Shown here: positions 1-6,863 of the stretch, piece by piece
Layout of the letters: every line of letters begins with the position of its first letter
How positions within the stretch are numbered: position 1 is the first letter of the stretch
DNA from: Bordetella parapertussis
GTDB lineage: Bacteria; Pseudomonadota; Gammaproteobacteria; Burkholderiales; Burkholderiaceae_C
Direction: 5' to 3'
Length of the DNA stretch: 34,367 bases
NCBI GenBank assembly: GCA_945890735.1
Contig: CAMDCZ010000022.1
Span: 1-34,367, forward strand
The notes under the pieces: model-generated
The model's input: the letters and a program-made list of their open reading frames with translations, nothing else
What the model was told of the DNA's origin: nothing
The model's database searches: none
Made by a program: the position numbers and the translations under genes

Positions 1-861
1 GGTGTCGGTGGCCAAGACCAGCGATTTGACGGTTTGGTTGAGCGGCAAGCCCAACAGCACCGCGACATCCGCGCAGGTGCTTTTGCCGGGCGTGGGCGTT
101 TTGGCCAGGGCTTGGCCAGCGGCAGGCCGGGCTTGCTGAGGCGGCAAGGCTTGGGCTTTCTCCATGTTGGCCGCGTAATCGCTGCTGGGGCAATACACGA
201 TGGCGTCCTCACCCGTGGCGGCCATCACCTGAAATTCTTCGCTCAAGTCGCCACCAATCGCGCCGCTGTCTGCGGCCACAGCGCGGTACTGCAAGCCAAA
301 GCGGTCAAAGATGCGTCGGTAGGCCTGGGCCATGCCTTGGTAGCTGGCCTTGGCGGCTTCGCCGGTGCGGTCAAAGCTGTAGGCGTCTTTCATGATGAAT
401 TCGCGCCCGCGCATGAGGCCAAAACGGGGCCGGCGTTCGTCGCGGAACTTGGTTTGGATTTGGTAGAAATTTTTCGGCAGCTGCTTGTAGCTGCGCAATT
501 CTTGGCGAGCGATGTCAGTCACCACTTCTTCGCTGGTGGGTTGCACCACGAAATCTCGACCATGGCGGTCACGAATGCGCAGCAACTCGGGGCCCATCTT
601 CTCGAAACGGCCGGTCTCTTGCCACAGCTCGGCGGGTTGCACCACGGGCATGGTCAGCTCAATCGCCAGCGCACGGTTCATTTCTTCCCGCACGATCGCT
701 TCGACTTTGCGGATCACCCGCAAGCCCATGGGCATGTAGGTGTAAATACCAGCCCCCAGCTTTTTGATCATGCCTGCACGCATCATCAATTGATGACTGG
801 CCACTTCAGCGTCAGCAGGGGCTTCTTTGAGGGTGGAAATGAGAAATTGTGAGGCTTTCAT
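1..861 (-). CDS. proS: Prolyl-tRNA synthetase, N-terminal part (cut by window edge)
   Basis: Charges tRNA-Pro with proline in the cytoplasm. Only the first 287 codons are visible; the frame stays open to base 1, so the C-terminal anticodon-binding part lies outside. Reading from the ATG at 861, the protein starts MKASQFLISTLKEAPADAEV and shows the class II synthetase core: a QPTSEE motif near residue 110 and the motif-2 stretch FRDERRPRFGLMRGREFIMK near residues 140-160. After about residue 220 comes the start of the editing (INS) domain typical of bacterial long-form ProS. It is divergent from rppH, with 105 bases between the two starts. No strong Shine-Dalgarno sequence is seen before the ATG. 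A long plus-strand open frame over the same bases is an antisense shadow. Confidence 0.95.
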   Translation of the reverse strand, partial: MKASQFLISTLKEAPADAEVASHQLMMRAGMIKKLGAGIYTYMPMGLRVIRKVEAIVREEMNRALAIELTMPVVQPAELWQETGRFEKMGPELLRIRDRHGRDFVVQPTSEEVVTDIARQELRSYKQLPKNFYQIQTKFRDERRPRFGLMRGREFIMKDAYSFDRTGEAAKASYQGMAQAYRRIFDRFGLQYRAVAADSGAIGGDLSEEFQVMAATGEDAIVYCPSSDYAANMEKAQALPPQQARPAAGQALAKTPTPGKSTCADVAVLLGLPLNQTVKSLVLATDT

Positions 862-909
862 GCGCGGAAATGGCTGCCAGGAGCGATGGAAAAACGTAGG
901 TCTGACCTC

Positions 910-937
910 TTGATGCCAGCCCGATGCTGTGCATAAT
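910..937 (+). promoter_or_regulatory. Candidate sigma70 promoter for rppH
   Basis: TTGATG (910-915) and CATAAT (932-937) are separated by 16 bases and match the -35 and -10 consensus at 4/6 and 5/6. Transcription would start near 944, giving a leader of about 23 bases to the ATG at 967, with GAGG at 956-959 as ribosome binding site. Inferred from sequence only. Confidence 0.5.
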
Positions 938-966
938 GGTTGCAGTTGAAATTTTGAGGTTTGATT

Positions 967-1545
967 ATGCTTGACCGGGACGGCTTTCGGCCCAACGTCG
1001 GCATCATTTTGCTCAACCAAAAGAACCAGGTTTTTTGGGGCAAGCGCATCCGAACCCACAGTTGGCAGTTCCCGCAAGGCGGTATCGACCGCGGCGAAAC
1101 GCCCGAGCAGGCGATGTACCGGGAATTGCAAGAAGAGGTCGGGCTTCAGGCGGAGCATGTGCGCATCGTGGCTCGGACCCGTGATTGGTTGCGCTATGAG
1201 GTGCCAGACCGCTACATCCGCAAGGATGCTCGTGGCCACTACAAAGGACAAAAGCAAATCTGGTTTTTGTTACAAATGGTCGCGGCTGACCATGCCTTGA
1301 ACCTGCGCGCCAGCACCCATCCCGAATTCGACGCTTGGCGTTGGAACAACTATTGGGTTCCCCTGGAATCGGTGGTGGAGTTCAAGCGGGGGGTCTACGA
1401 AATGGCGCTGACCGAGCTTGCACGTTACCTGCCCCGCCAAGAACACAAAACCCGGTTTTTGCGACAAGGGCCTCGCAGCTTGAACAGCCCACACCAACTG
1501 TCCCAGCCCGACGAACACGGCGGCAGCGACACCCCCGACCAGTGA
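967..1545 (+). CDS. rppH: RNA pyrophosphohydrolase (Nudix family)
   Basis: Removes pyrophosphate from the 5' end of triphosphorylated mRNA, which starts RNase E-dependent decay. The 192-residue protein begins MLDRDGFRPNVGIILLN, a family signature, and has a complete Nudix box at residues 38-60 (G-x5-E-x7-RE-L-x-EE-x-G-L). I chose the ATG at 967 over the in-frame TTG at 961 because GAGG at 956-959 is correctly spaced only for 967, and the family normally starts at MLDR. The C-terminal 35 or so residues are polar, probably disordered, and rich in Gln, Pro, Gly and Asp. Its stop lies 7 bases from the proB stop in a convergent arrangement with no obvious terminator between. Confidence 0.95.
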   Translation: MLDRDGFRPNVGIILLNQKNQVFWGKRIRTHSWQFPQGGIDRGETPEQAMYRELQEEVGLQAEHVRIVARTRDWLRYEVPDRYIRKDARGHYKGQKQIWFLLQMVAADHALNLRASTHPEFDAWRWNNYWVPLESVVEFKRGVYEMALTELARYLPRQEHKTRFLRQGPRSLNSPHQLSQPDEHGGSDTPDQ

Positions 1546-1552
1546 GCCAAGG

Positions 1553-2701
1553 CTAGTCGGCCAGTGTGCGCATCAACACCAGGTTGTCGCGGTGCACCAT
1601 CTCTGCTTCGGCCACATAGCCCAACAGCTTTTCAATGTCGGTCGAGGCTTTTTTGCACAACAAGCGCATTTCTGCGCTGGCGTAATTGGCCAAACCACGG
1701 GCCAACTCTTGGCCTTGCTCGTCGCACACCGCGATCACATCACCGCGCGAAAAATCGCCTTTGACGCTGTGCATGCCAATAGGCAACAGGCTTTTGCCCT
1801 CTTGCAGCACCTTGACTACCGCACCGGCATCGATGGTGATGGCGCCGCGCAATTGCAGGTGGTCAGCCATCCATTGTTTGCGAGCTTGCTGTTTTTGCGT
1901 CGGCGCGACCAACAAAGTGCCGATGCTCTCGCCCGCCGCCAAGCGCAACAAGGCATCGGGTTCGCGGCCCCAGGCGATCACGGTGCTCGCCCCTGAGCCA
2001 GCAGCCCGTTTGGCCGCCAAGATTTTGGTCAACATACCGCCGCGGCCAATGCTCGAACCTGCGCCCCCGGCCATCAACTCGAGCTCGGGGTCACCAGCTT
2101 GTCCAATGGGAATCAGGTGGGCTTGGGGGTCTTTGCGTGGGTCGGCGCTGAACAAACCCTTTTGATCGGTCAAGATCACCAGGGCATCGGCCTCAACCAG
2201 GTTGGCCACCAAGGCGCCCAGGGTGTCGTTGTCGCCAAACTTGATTTCATCGTTGACAACGGTGTCGTTTTCGTTGATCACCGGCAACACCCCATGGGCG
2301 AGCAAGGTGTTCAAGGTCGAGCGGGCATTCAAGTAGCGCTCTCGGTCGGCCAAATCGGCATGTGTCAACAGCACCTGGGCGCTGCCCAAACCATGTTCGC
2401 GCAATTTGCTTTCGTACATCTGCGCCAAACCCATCTGGCCCACCGCGGCTGCAGCCTGCAGTTCATGGATTTCATGGGGCCTTGTGGTCCAGCCCAAGCG
2501 TTTCATGCCCTCGGCGATGGCACCGCTGGAGACCATGATGACTTCTCTTTTGGGCTCTGCACGCATCAGCAGCGCGATTTGGCGACACCACTCGCCAATG
2601 GCCTGTTCGTCCAGGCCGCGGCCTTCGTTGGTGACCAGGCTTGAACCCACCTTGACCACCAAGCGGCGGGCGTCTTGCAGGATGCGGGTATGGTCTGCCA
2701 T
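1553..2701 (-). CDS. proB: Glutamate 5-kinase
   Basis: Phosphorylates L-glutamate to glutamyl 5-phosphate, the first step of proline synthesis, in the cytoplasm. The 382-residue product has the amino-acid-kinase fold: VVKVGSSLVT near residue 15, VSSGAIAEG near 57, the substrate-binding VINENDTV near 145 and FGDNDTLGA near 160. An RNA-binding-like PUA domain occupies about residues 285-370, as in the long ProB form of E. coli. It starts 8 bases after the obgE stop, so the two are almost certainly co-transcribed. The RimP- or ProA-type neighbours found elsewhere are not present here. Confidence 0.96.
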   Translation of the reverse strand: MADHTRILQDARRLVVKVGSSLVTNEGRGLDEQAIGEWCRQIALLMRAEPKREVIMVSSGAIAEGMKRLGWTTRPHEIHELQAAAAVGQMGLAQMYESKLREHGLGSAQVLLTHADLADRERYLNARSTLNTLLAHGVLPVINENDTVVNDEIKFGDNDTLGALVANLVEADALVILTDQKGLFSADPRKDPQAHLIPIGQAGDPELELMAGGAGSSIGRGGMLTKILAAKRAAGSGASTVIAWGREPDALLRLAAGESIGTLLVAPTQKQQARKQWMADHLQLRGAITIDAGAVVKVLQEGKSLLPIGMHSVKGDFSRGDVIAVCDEQGQELARGLANYASAEMRLLCKKASTDIEKLLGYVAEAEMVHRDNLVLMRTLAD

Positions 2702-2709
2702 CGGCTTGC

Positions 2710-3792
2710 TCAGGGAGAATCGGTGCCAACTGGCAAAGCTGCGAAGCGGGGATCGGGCGCTTCCTCCACCTGGGTGGACTTGAATTGCGCTTGCAAGTGG
2801 TCGAATACCGCCCGCACCAAGCCTTCACAGCCTTCGCGGTTGAGGGCAGAGATTTCAAACACCGGGCCTTTGTACTTGAAGCGCTTGACGAAATCTTTGA
2901 CCCGTGCAGCGCGTTCATCGGCTGGCACCATGTCGAGTTTGTTGAGCACCAGCCAACGGGGCTTGGCATACAGCTCAGGGTCGTATTTTTTCAATTCGAG
3001 CACGATGGCTTTGGCCTGCGCCACAGGGTCGACGGCGTCGTCAAACGGCGCCAAATCGACCATGTGCAACAGCAAGCGGGTGCGCTGCAAATGGCGCAAA
3101 AACTGGTGTCCCAGGCCTGCGCCTTCAGCAGCACCTTCGATCAGGCCGGGCAGATCGGCCACGACAAAGCTTTGCTCGGCCGCGACGCGCACCACACCCA
3201 AATTCGGGTGCAAGGTGGTGAACGGGTAATCGGCGATCTTGGGCCGGGCGTTGGAGATCGCGCTGATCAGCGTGGACTTGCCTGCGTTGGGCATGCCCAA
3301 GAGGCCAACATCGGCCAAGACCTTGAGCTCGAGCTTGAGGTTTTTGCGGTCACCGGGCCAGCCGGGGGTTTTTTGTCGGGGGGCGCGGTTGATCGAGCTT
3401 TTGAAGCGCATGTTGCCAAACCCACCGTCACCGCCTTTGGCGATCATGATGACCTCGCCGGGGGTGAGCAACTCGAACAGCACGTCATTGGTGTCAGCGT
3501 CAATCAGCATGGTGCCCACCGGCATCTTGAGGATGATGTCGTCACCGGCTGCGCCAAACATGTCCGAGCCCATGCCGTGTTGACCGCGTTTGGCCTCATG
3601 GCGTTTGGAGAACCGAAAGTCCACCAAGGTGTTCAGGCTGGCATCGGCCACGGCAAAGACATGGCCGCCCCGACCACCATCGCCGCCGTTGGGGCCGCCA
3701 AATTCTTTGTATTTTTCGTGACGAAACGAGACACAGCCGTTCCCGCCGTCGCCGGCGATCACGTCGATATACGCTTCATCTACGAATTTCAT
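2710..3792 (-). CDS. obgE: Obg-family GTPase involved in ribosome assembly
   Basis: Essential GTPase that binds the 50S subunit and links ribosome maturation, replication and stress signalling. The 360-residue protein has the glycine-rich Obg fold at residues 1-158, with GDGGNG and GGPNGGDGGRGG repeats. The G domain follows: P-loop GMPNAGKST at 166-174, DLPGLIEGA around 213-221 and NKLD at 284-287. The C-terminal extension is short. It follows rplU-rpmA in the usual order, but a terminator-like hairpin lies only 18 bases upstream of its start codon, so expression may depend on read-through or on a promoter inside rpmA. The ribosome binding site is weak. Confidence 0.97.
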   Translation of the reverse strand: MKFVDEAYIDVIAGDGGNGCVSFRHEKYKEFGGPNGGDGGRGGHVFAVADASLNTLVDFRFSKRHEAKRGQHGMGSDMFGAAGDDIILKMPVGTMLIDADTNDVLFELLTPGEVIMIAKGGDGGFGNMRFKSSINRAPRQKTPGWPGDRKNLKLELKVLADVGLLGMPNAGKSTLISAISNARPKIADYPFTTLHPNLGVVRVAAEQSFVVADLPGLIEGAAEGAGLGHQFLRHLQRTRLLLHMVDLAPFDDAVDPVAQAKAIVLELKKYDPELYAKPRWLVLNKLDMVPADERAARVKDFVKRFKYKGPVFEISALNREGCEGLVRAVFDHLQAQFKSTQVEEAPDPRFAALPVGTDSP

Positions 3793-3803
3793 GGGGGTAT
3801 CTT

Positions 3804-3833
3804 AAAGAGAAAAGCCCCGACGAGCGGGGCTTT
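3804..3833 (-). terminator. Rho-independent terminator or attenuator between rpmA and obgE
   Basis: On the minus strand AAAGCCCCG and CGGGGCTTT form a perfect 9-bp stem with a 5-base loop, followed by TCTCTTT. It lies 20 bases past the rpmA stop and ends 11 bases before the obgE ATG. The short, C-interrupted T-tract suggests partial rather than complete termination. Confidence 0.75.
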
Positions 3834-3853
3834 CGCTGAGTTTGAACGCTGGA

Positions 3854-4111
3854 TCAGAGTGGTGTCACGTTGACCAAATGCTTGTTCAAAGCGCCTTTGA
3901 TGGAGAAGGAAACATGTCCTTCCACCAAAGCGAACAAGGTGTGGTCTTTGCCAATACCGACATTGGTGCCAGGGTGGAACTTGGTGCCACGTTGGCGGAC
4001 GATGATCGCGCCAGCTGTGATGTGCTCGCCGCCAAAGGCTTTGACGCCGAGCATTTTGGGTTGGGAATCGCGGCCGTTTCGCGTGGAACCGCCGCCTTTT
4101 TTCTGTGCCAT
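3854..4111 (-). CDS. rpmA: 50S ribosomal protein L27
   Basis: Large-subunit protein whose N-terminus reaches the peptidyl-transferase centre. The 85-residue product begins MAQKKGGGSTRNGRDS and contains the L27 signature GGEHITAGAIIVRQRGTKFH at residues 27-46. There is no N-terminal extension needing cleavage, unlike Firmicutes L27. It starts 12 bases after rplU and is followed by the hairpin at 3804-3833. Confidence 0.98.
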   Translation of the reverse strand: MAQKKGGGSTRNGRDSQPKMLGVKAFGGEHITAGAIIVRQRGTKFHPGTNVGIGKDHTLFALVEGHVSFSIKGALNKHLVNVTPL

Positions 4112-4123
4112 GGTGCTTGCTCC

Positions 4124-4435
4124 TTAGCCTTGGATAGAGGCAATCTGCAGTTCAGTGAACTGTTGACGATGGCCTTGACGTTTTTGGTAATGCTTGCGAC
4201 GGCGCATTTTGAAAATGCGCACTTTGTCGTGCTTGCCGTGGGCCACAACCATGGCCTTGACAGATGCACCGGACACCAAGGGTGTGCCAACCTTGAGATC
4301 AGCGCCGTTTCCGACAGCCAACACCTGGTCAATCACGATTTCTTGGCCAACGTCCGCAGCGATCTGTTCTACTTTGATTTTTTCGCCGGCTGACACGCGA
4401 TACTGCTTGCCACCGGTTTTTATGACTGCGTACAT
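4124..4435 (-). CDS. rplU: 50S ribosomal protein L21
   Basis: Large-subunit protein that binds 23S rRNA. At 103 residues it has the family's normal length and starts MYAVIKTGGKQYRVSAGEKI. The conserved basic C-terminal segment KMRRRKHYQKRQGHRQ is present at about residues 76-91. It is first in the rplU-rpmA-(obgE-proB) unit and divergent from the polyprenyl diphosphate synthase gene, the order seen in most proteobacteria. The leader contains a stem-loop (4465-4490) that could serve in regulation. Confidence 0.98.
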   Translation of the reverse strand: MYAVIKTGGKQYRVSAGEKIKVEQIAADVGQEIVIDQVLAVGNGADLKVGTPLVSGASVKAMVVAHGKHDKVRIFKMRRRKHYQKRQGHRQQFTELQIASIQG

Positions 4436-4464
4436 ACGAACCTCTGAAAGATAGACTCTTCATT

Positions 4465-4490
4465 GCTCTGCCAACGGATTTCAGCAGAGC
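4465..4490 (-). promoter_or_regulatory. Stem-loop in the rplU leader
   Basis: GCTCTGC and GCAGAGC form a perfect 7-bp stem around a 12-base loop, 29 bases before the rplU start codon. If transcription starts near 4490, as the -10 at 4496-4501 implies, the stem sits at the very 5' end of the mRNA. It could be a protein-binding leader or a 5' stabiliser. No T-tract follows, so it is not a terminator. Confidence 0.4.
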
Positions 4491-4495
4491 CAAAT

Positions 4496-4504
4496 ATTTT
4501 AGCA
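4496..4504 (-). promoter_or_regulatory. Candidate extended -10 promoter for rplU
   Basis: On the minus strand the sequence is TGCTAAAAT: an extended -10 (TGn) followed by a hexamer matching TATAAT at 4/6. A TTGAAC at 4524-4529 is 22 bases away, too far for a normal -35, so the element would rely on the extended -10. Confidence 0.35.
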
Positions 4505-4554
4505 CGTTATGGCGGAAATGGGCGTTCAAACCCTTCCTCCCAGCCAGCCCTCCC

Positions 4555-4560
4555 TATAAT
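4555..4560 (+). promoter_or_regulatory. -10 element for ispB
   Basis: A perfect TATAAT lies 26 bases before the TTG start codon. No good -35 is visible 16-18 bases upstream (CCTTCC at that distance), so an activator may help. The predicted start is near 4567, leaving a leader of about 19 bases. Confidence 0.5.
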
Positions 4561-4585
4561 TCCGAGATAAACATGGAAAGTCACC

Positions 4586-5572
4586 TTGGACACCACTGAA
4601 GCTAAACCCTCCAAGGCCTACCCTGGCCTGATTGGCATGGACATGCTGGCGGTTGACGGTTTGATCACCGCCCGCCTGTCTTCTGGTGTCCCACTGGTGG
4701 GTCAAGTCGCGCAGCACATCATTTTGGCCGGGGGCAAGCGCTTACGTCCGGTGCTGTTGCTGCTGATGGCTGGGGCCTTGGGCTACAAAGGCGCCGACCA
4801 CCACAAATTGGCTGCGGTGATTGAATTCATCCACACCGCCACCCTGCTCCATGACGACGTGGTCGACGATTCCAACCTGAGGCGCGGCCGCCCCACCGCC
4901 AACGCCATGTTCGGCAACCCTGCCAGCGTCTTGGTAGGCGACTTTTTGTATTCTCGCGCCTTCCAAATGATGGTGGAGTGCCAAGACATCCGCATCCTGG
5001 ACACGGTCGCTGAGGCCACCAACGTGATTGCCGAAGGCGAGGTGCTGCAACTCATGAACATGCACGATGCCTCCTTGGACACCGAATCGTATTTGCGCGT
5101 GATTCGCAGCAAAACCGCCAAATTGTTCGAGGCCAGCACCCGTTTACCTGCCATTTTGACCAAGGCTGACCCGGTCCTCGAAGCGGCGTGCGCCCATTAC
5201 GGCCAGGCTTTGGGCACAGCTTTTCAGGTGATTGACGATGTACTGGACTACGACGGCGACGCCACTGTCATGGGTAAAAACCTGGGTGATGATTTGCGCG
5301 AGGGCAAAGCCACGCTTCCTCTGATCATCGCCATGCAACGGGGCAACGCGGCACAGTGCGCCTTGATCAAACACGCGATTGAACAAGGCGAGGTGGCTGC
5401 CTTGCATGACATCGCGCAGATCGTGCGTGAAACTGGCGCCATGCAGTTCACCCGGGAAGCCGCCTCGGCAGAGGCGCAGGTGGCCTTGAACCAGTTGGTC
5501 AACTTGCCAGCCAGTGACTACAAATTGGCTTTACAAGAAGTCGCCGAACAACTCCTGACCCGTCAAAGCTGA
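4586..5572 (+). CDS. ispB: Long-chain polyprenyl diphosphate synthase (ubiquinone side chain)
   Basis: Condenses isopentenyl diphosphate units onto an allylic primer to make the quinone tail (octaprenyl in most Burkholderiales; chain length cannot be read here). The 328-residue protein has both aspartate-rich metal-binding motifs, DDVVDD at 90-95 and DDVLD at 217-221, plus GGKRLRP near 49-55. The start is a TTG at 4586, preceded by GGAAAG at 4575-4580 with 5-base spacing. The ATG at 4573 is out of frame and stops within nine codons. It is divergent from rplU. It ends 2 bases before the stop of the convergent small gene. Confidence 0.93.
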   Translation: MDTTEAKPSKAYPGLIGMDMLAVDGLITARLSSGVPLVGQVAQHIILAGGKRLRPVLLLLMAGALGYKGADHHKLAAVIEFIHTATLLHDDVVDDSNLRRGRPTANAMFGNPASVLVGDFLYSRAFQMMVECQDIRILDTVAEATNVIAEGEVLQLMNMHDASLDTESYLRVIRSKTAKLFEASTRLPAILTKADPVLEAACAHYGQALGTAFQVIDDVLDYDGDATVMGKNLGDDLREGKATLPLIIAMQRGNAAQCALIKHAIEQGEVAALHDIAQIVRETGAMQFTREAASAEAQVALNQLVNLPASDYKLALQEVAEQLLTRQS

Positions 5573-5574
5573 AG

Positions 5575-5838
5575 TCACTCTTCGGGTGGTGGCGCTGGCT
5601 TGGGTTTGGGAGGCTTGTAGGTGACGTCACGCTGAACGCGCACCACCTTGAACAAACAGTCGCGCTTGAGTTCGCCATTTTTGATTTTGTCGCAATACGT
5701 CGCACTGCCTGCGTAACTGCCCAAACAATGGTGTTTTTTGTCTGGGTCTTCCAGTTTGGAGCATTCCGCCAAGTCGCCAGCCATGGCTTGTGAAATGCCA
5801 AGCGCCATGATCACAGTTAAAAAAACCTGTTTGCGCAT
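5575..5838 (-). CDS. Small secreted cysteine-containing protein of unknown function
   Basis: I do not recognise a family. The 87-residue product has a clear Sec signal peptide: charged MRK, a hydrophobic core, and a likely cut after AMA near residue 20. The mature part has four cysteines in the order C-x11-C-x9-C-x11-C, consistent with two disulfides in the periplasm, and a proline-lysine tail (PPKPKPAPPPEE) that is probably disordered. It is convergent with ispB and lies 60 bases downstream of another small secreted protein on the same strand, so the two may share a transcript. The ribosome binding site is weak. Confidence 0.7.
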   Translation of the reverse strand: MRKQVFLTVIMALGISQAMAGDLAECSKLEDPDKKHHCLGSYAGSATYCDKIKNGELKRDCLFKVVRVQRDVTYKPPKPKPAPPPEE

Positions 5839-5898
5839 GTGTACTGACTTTCTGTGGGTGCGATCTGAGGTCCGATAGCCGCCATGGCGGTCGACCCA

Positions 5899-6150
5899 TC
5901 AGGATCCTTCCAATAAAAACTTTTTGGTTTCTTGAAGCAACTTCAAGGCTTCATCTTCCTTGCCTGCTTTGAAGAGTTTTTCGCCCTCTTCACGCATCGC
6001 TTTGGCTTTTTCCACATCGGCACCTGTGCGCTTGGTCTTCAAAAAGGCCACGTCCACGTATTTCATTTCACAAGGCACAGGACCTGCGCAATGGGCAAAA
6101 GCCAACGACTGCAATGACAACAAAATGGAGACTAACAACAAGCGTTTCAT
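5899..6150 (-). CDS. Small periplasmic helical protein of unknown function
   Basis: An 83-residue protein with a signal peptide (MKRLLLVSILLSLQSLAFA, cut near residue 19) and a mature part whose second half, KLFKAGKEDEALKLLQET, resembles one helical hairpin of a TPR repeat. Two cysteines near the mature N-terminus (HCAGPVPC) could form a disulfide. I chose the ATG at 6150 because GAGGA lies 6 bases before it; an upstream in-frame start at 6201 would place 17 residues ahead of the signal peptide. A TAAAAT at 6191-6196 on this strand is a possible -10. Function cannot be stated. Confidence 0.7.
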   Translation of the reverse strand: MKRLLLVSILLSLQSLAFAHCAGPVPCEMKYVDVAFLKTKRTGADVEKAKAMREEGEKLFKAGKEDEALKLLQETKKFLLEGS

Positions 6151-6445
6151 GGTTTCCTCGCGCGAATGCGGACTGGGTGATGACCCAAGGATTTTAACCA
6201 CTCCTTCATGGCATGCCTTCCCTGTACTTCAGCGACGAAACCTGCTGGCTTGGGGCCCATATCCCCATGGTGCCGGGTGTGAACAACAAAATCAGGGAAT
6301 TCCGTGTTCAAGACAAATATTCAACATATTTCCTATATTTCAGTCATTTATTGAATAAATAAGCAAATACAAACAGTTTTGTCTATTCCAAATGAAATAA
6401 TGGCGCTTGACATTGTCTCCATTACACAGCCTTGCAGGATGGTCT
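6151..6445. other. Divergent intergenic region, AT-rich in its right half
   Basis: No gene is visible. The left part carries a possible -10 (TAAAAT, 6191-6196) for the minus-strand gene. From about 6285 to 6405 the sequence turns clearly AT-rich, with many AAATA and TTTAT runs, before the winged-helix gene. A TTGACA at 6407-6412 is followed by no convincing -10 before the start codon. The AT-rich stretch may hold the promoter and operator of the regulator. Confidence 0.4.
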
Positions 6446-6796
6446 ATGCGTTCAAACTATTACCTGGATTTTTTACAACAAGTCAAAACAATCAGCGTGG
6501 CCAATGAGGCCGTGCTGAATGATCCAATTTGTAAACAGGTGCTTGAAGAGATCGCTTTGGCCGAACAAAACAAACAACCCTTGACGGTGTCACTGGTGAT
6601 GCGCTTGCGGCACGTGGCCTCGCCGGCCACCTTGCACCGAAAACTGGACTTGTTGATTCGCGCCAATTTGGTTTGCGCCACCTTTGAAGGCAGCAATAAA
6701 CGCACCAAATTCATGACATTGACCGATGCTGGTCACAAGTACTTTCACAAACTCTCCATGGTGATCGAATCGCTGAAACTCTCACACAGTCCTTGA
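6446..6796 (+). CDS. Small winged-helix DNA-binding protein (MarR-like)
   Basis: The 116-residue protein has the pattern of a winged helix: a helical start, then SLVMRLRHVASPATLHRKLDLL (about 52-73) as a likely helix-turn-helix. A wing with LVCATFEGSNKRTKFMTLTD follows, then a C-terminal helix. The phrase FMTLTDAGHKYF is typical of MarR-like proteins after the wing. The ATG at 6446 is preceded by AGGA with 6-base spacing; the TTG at 6407 has no such site. It lies 67 bases upstream of the pilB-like gene, so it may regulate that gene or itself. A DNA ligand and target are unknown. Confidence 0.7.
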   Translation: MRSNYYLDFLQQVKTISVANEAVLNDPICKQVLEEIALAEQNKQPLTVSLVMRLRHVASPATLHRKLDLLIRANLVCATFEGSNKRTKFMTLTDAGHKYFHKLSMVIESLKLSHSP

Positions 6797-6828
6797 GTGG
6801 CGCTTCATTTAACAGTGAGTTGAAGTAA

Positions 6829-6846
6829 CGCTGTGCCCACACAGTG
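6829..6846 (+). promoter_or_regulatory. Short inverted repeat upstream of the pilB-like gene
   Basis: CGCTGTG and CACAGTG pair with one G-T around a CCCA loop, 17 bases before the start codon. CACACAGT within it also occurs at 6783-6790 at the end of the regulator gene. It could be an operator for the neighbouring winged-helix protein or a leader hairpin. No T-tract follows. Confidence 0.3.
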
Positions 6847-6863
6847 GTCCCTACATTGGGGAC

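Noticed and set aside
34..852. Plus-strand open frame of 272 codons at the window start
   Set aside because: It is the antisense shadow of proS, whose minus-strand frame gives an unmistakable synthetase sequence.
2785..3873. Plus-strand open frame of 362 codons opposite obgE
   Set aside because: It is antisense to a certain gene, its translation is rich in His and Gln with no family pattern, and such frames arise from GC-biased codon use on the other strand.
4202..4220. Perfect palindrome GCGCATTTT-G-AAAATGCGC
   Set aside because: It lies inside rplU and encodes the conserved VRIFKMRR stretch, so the symmetry is probably due to codon content.
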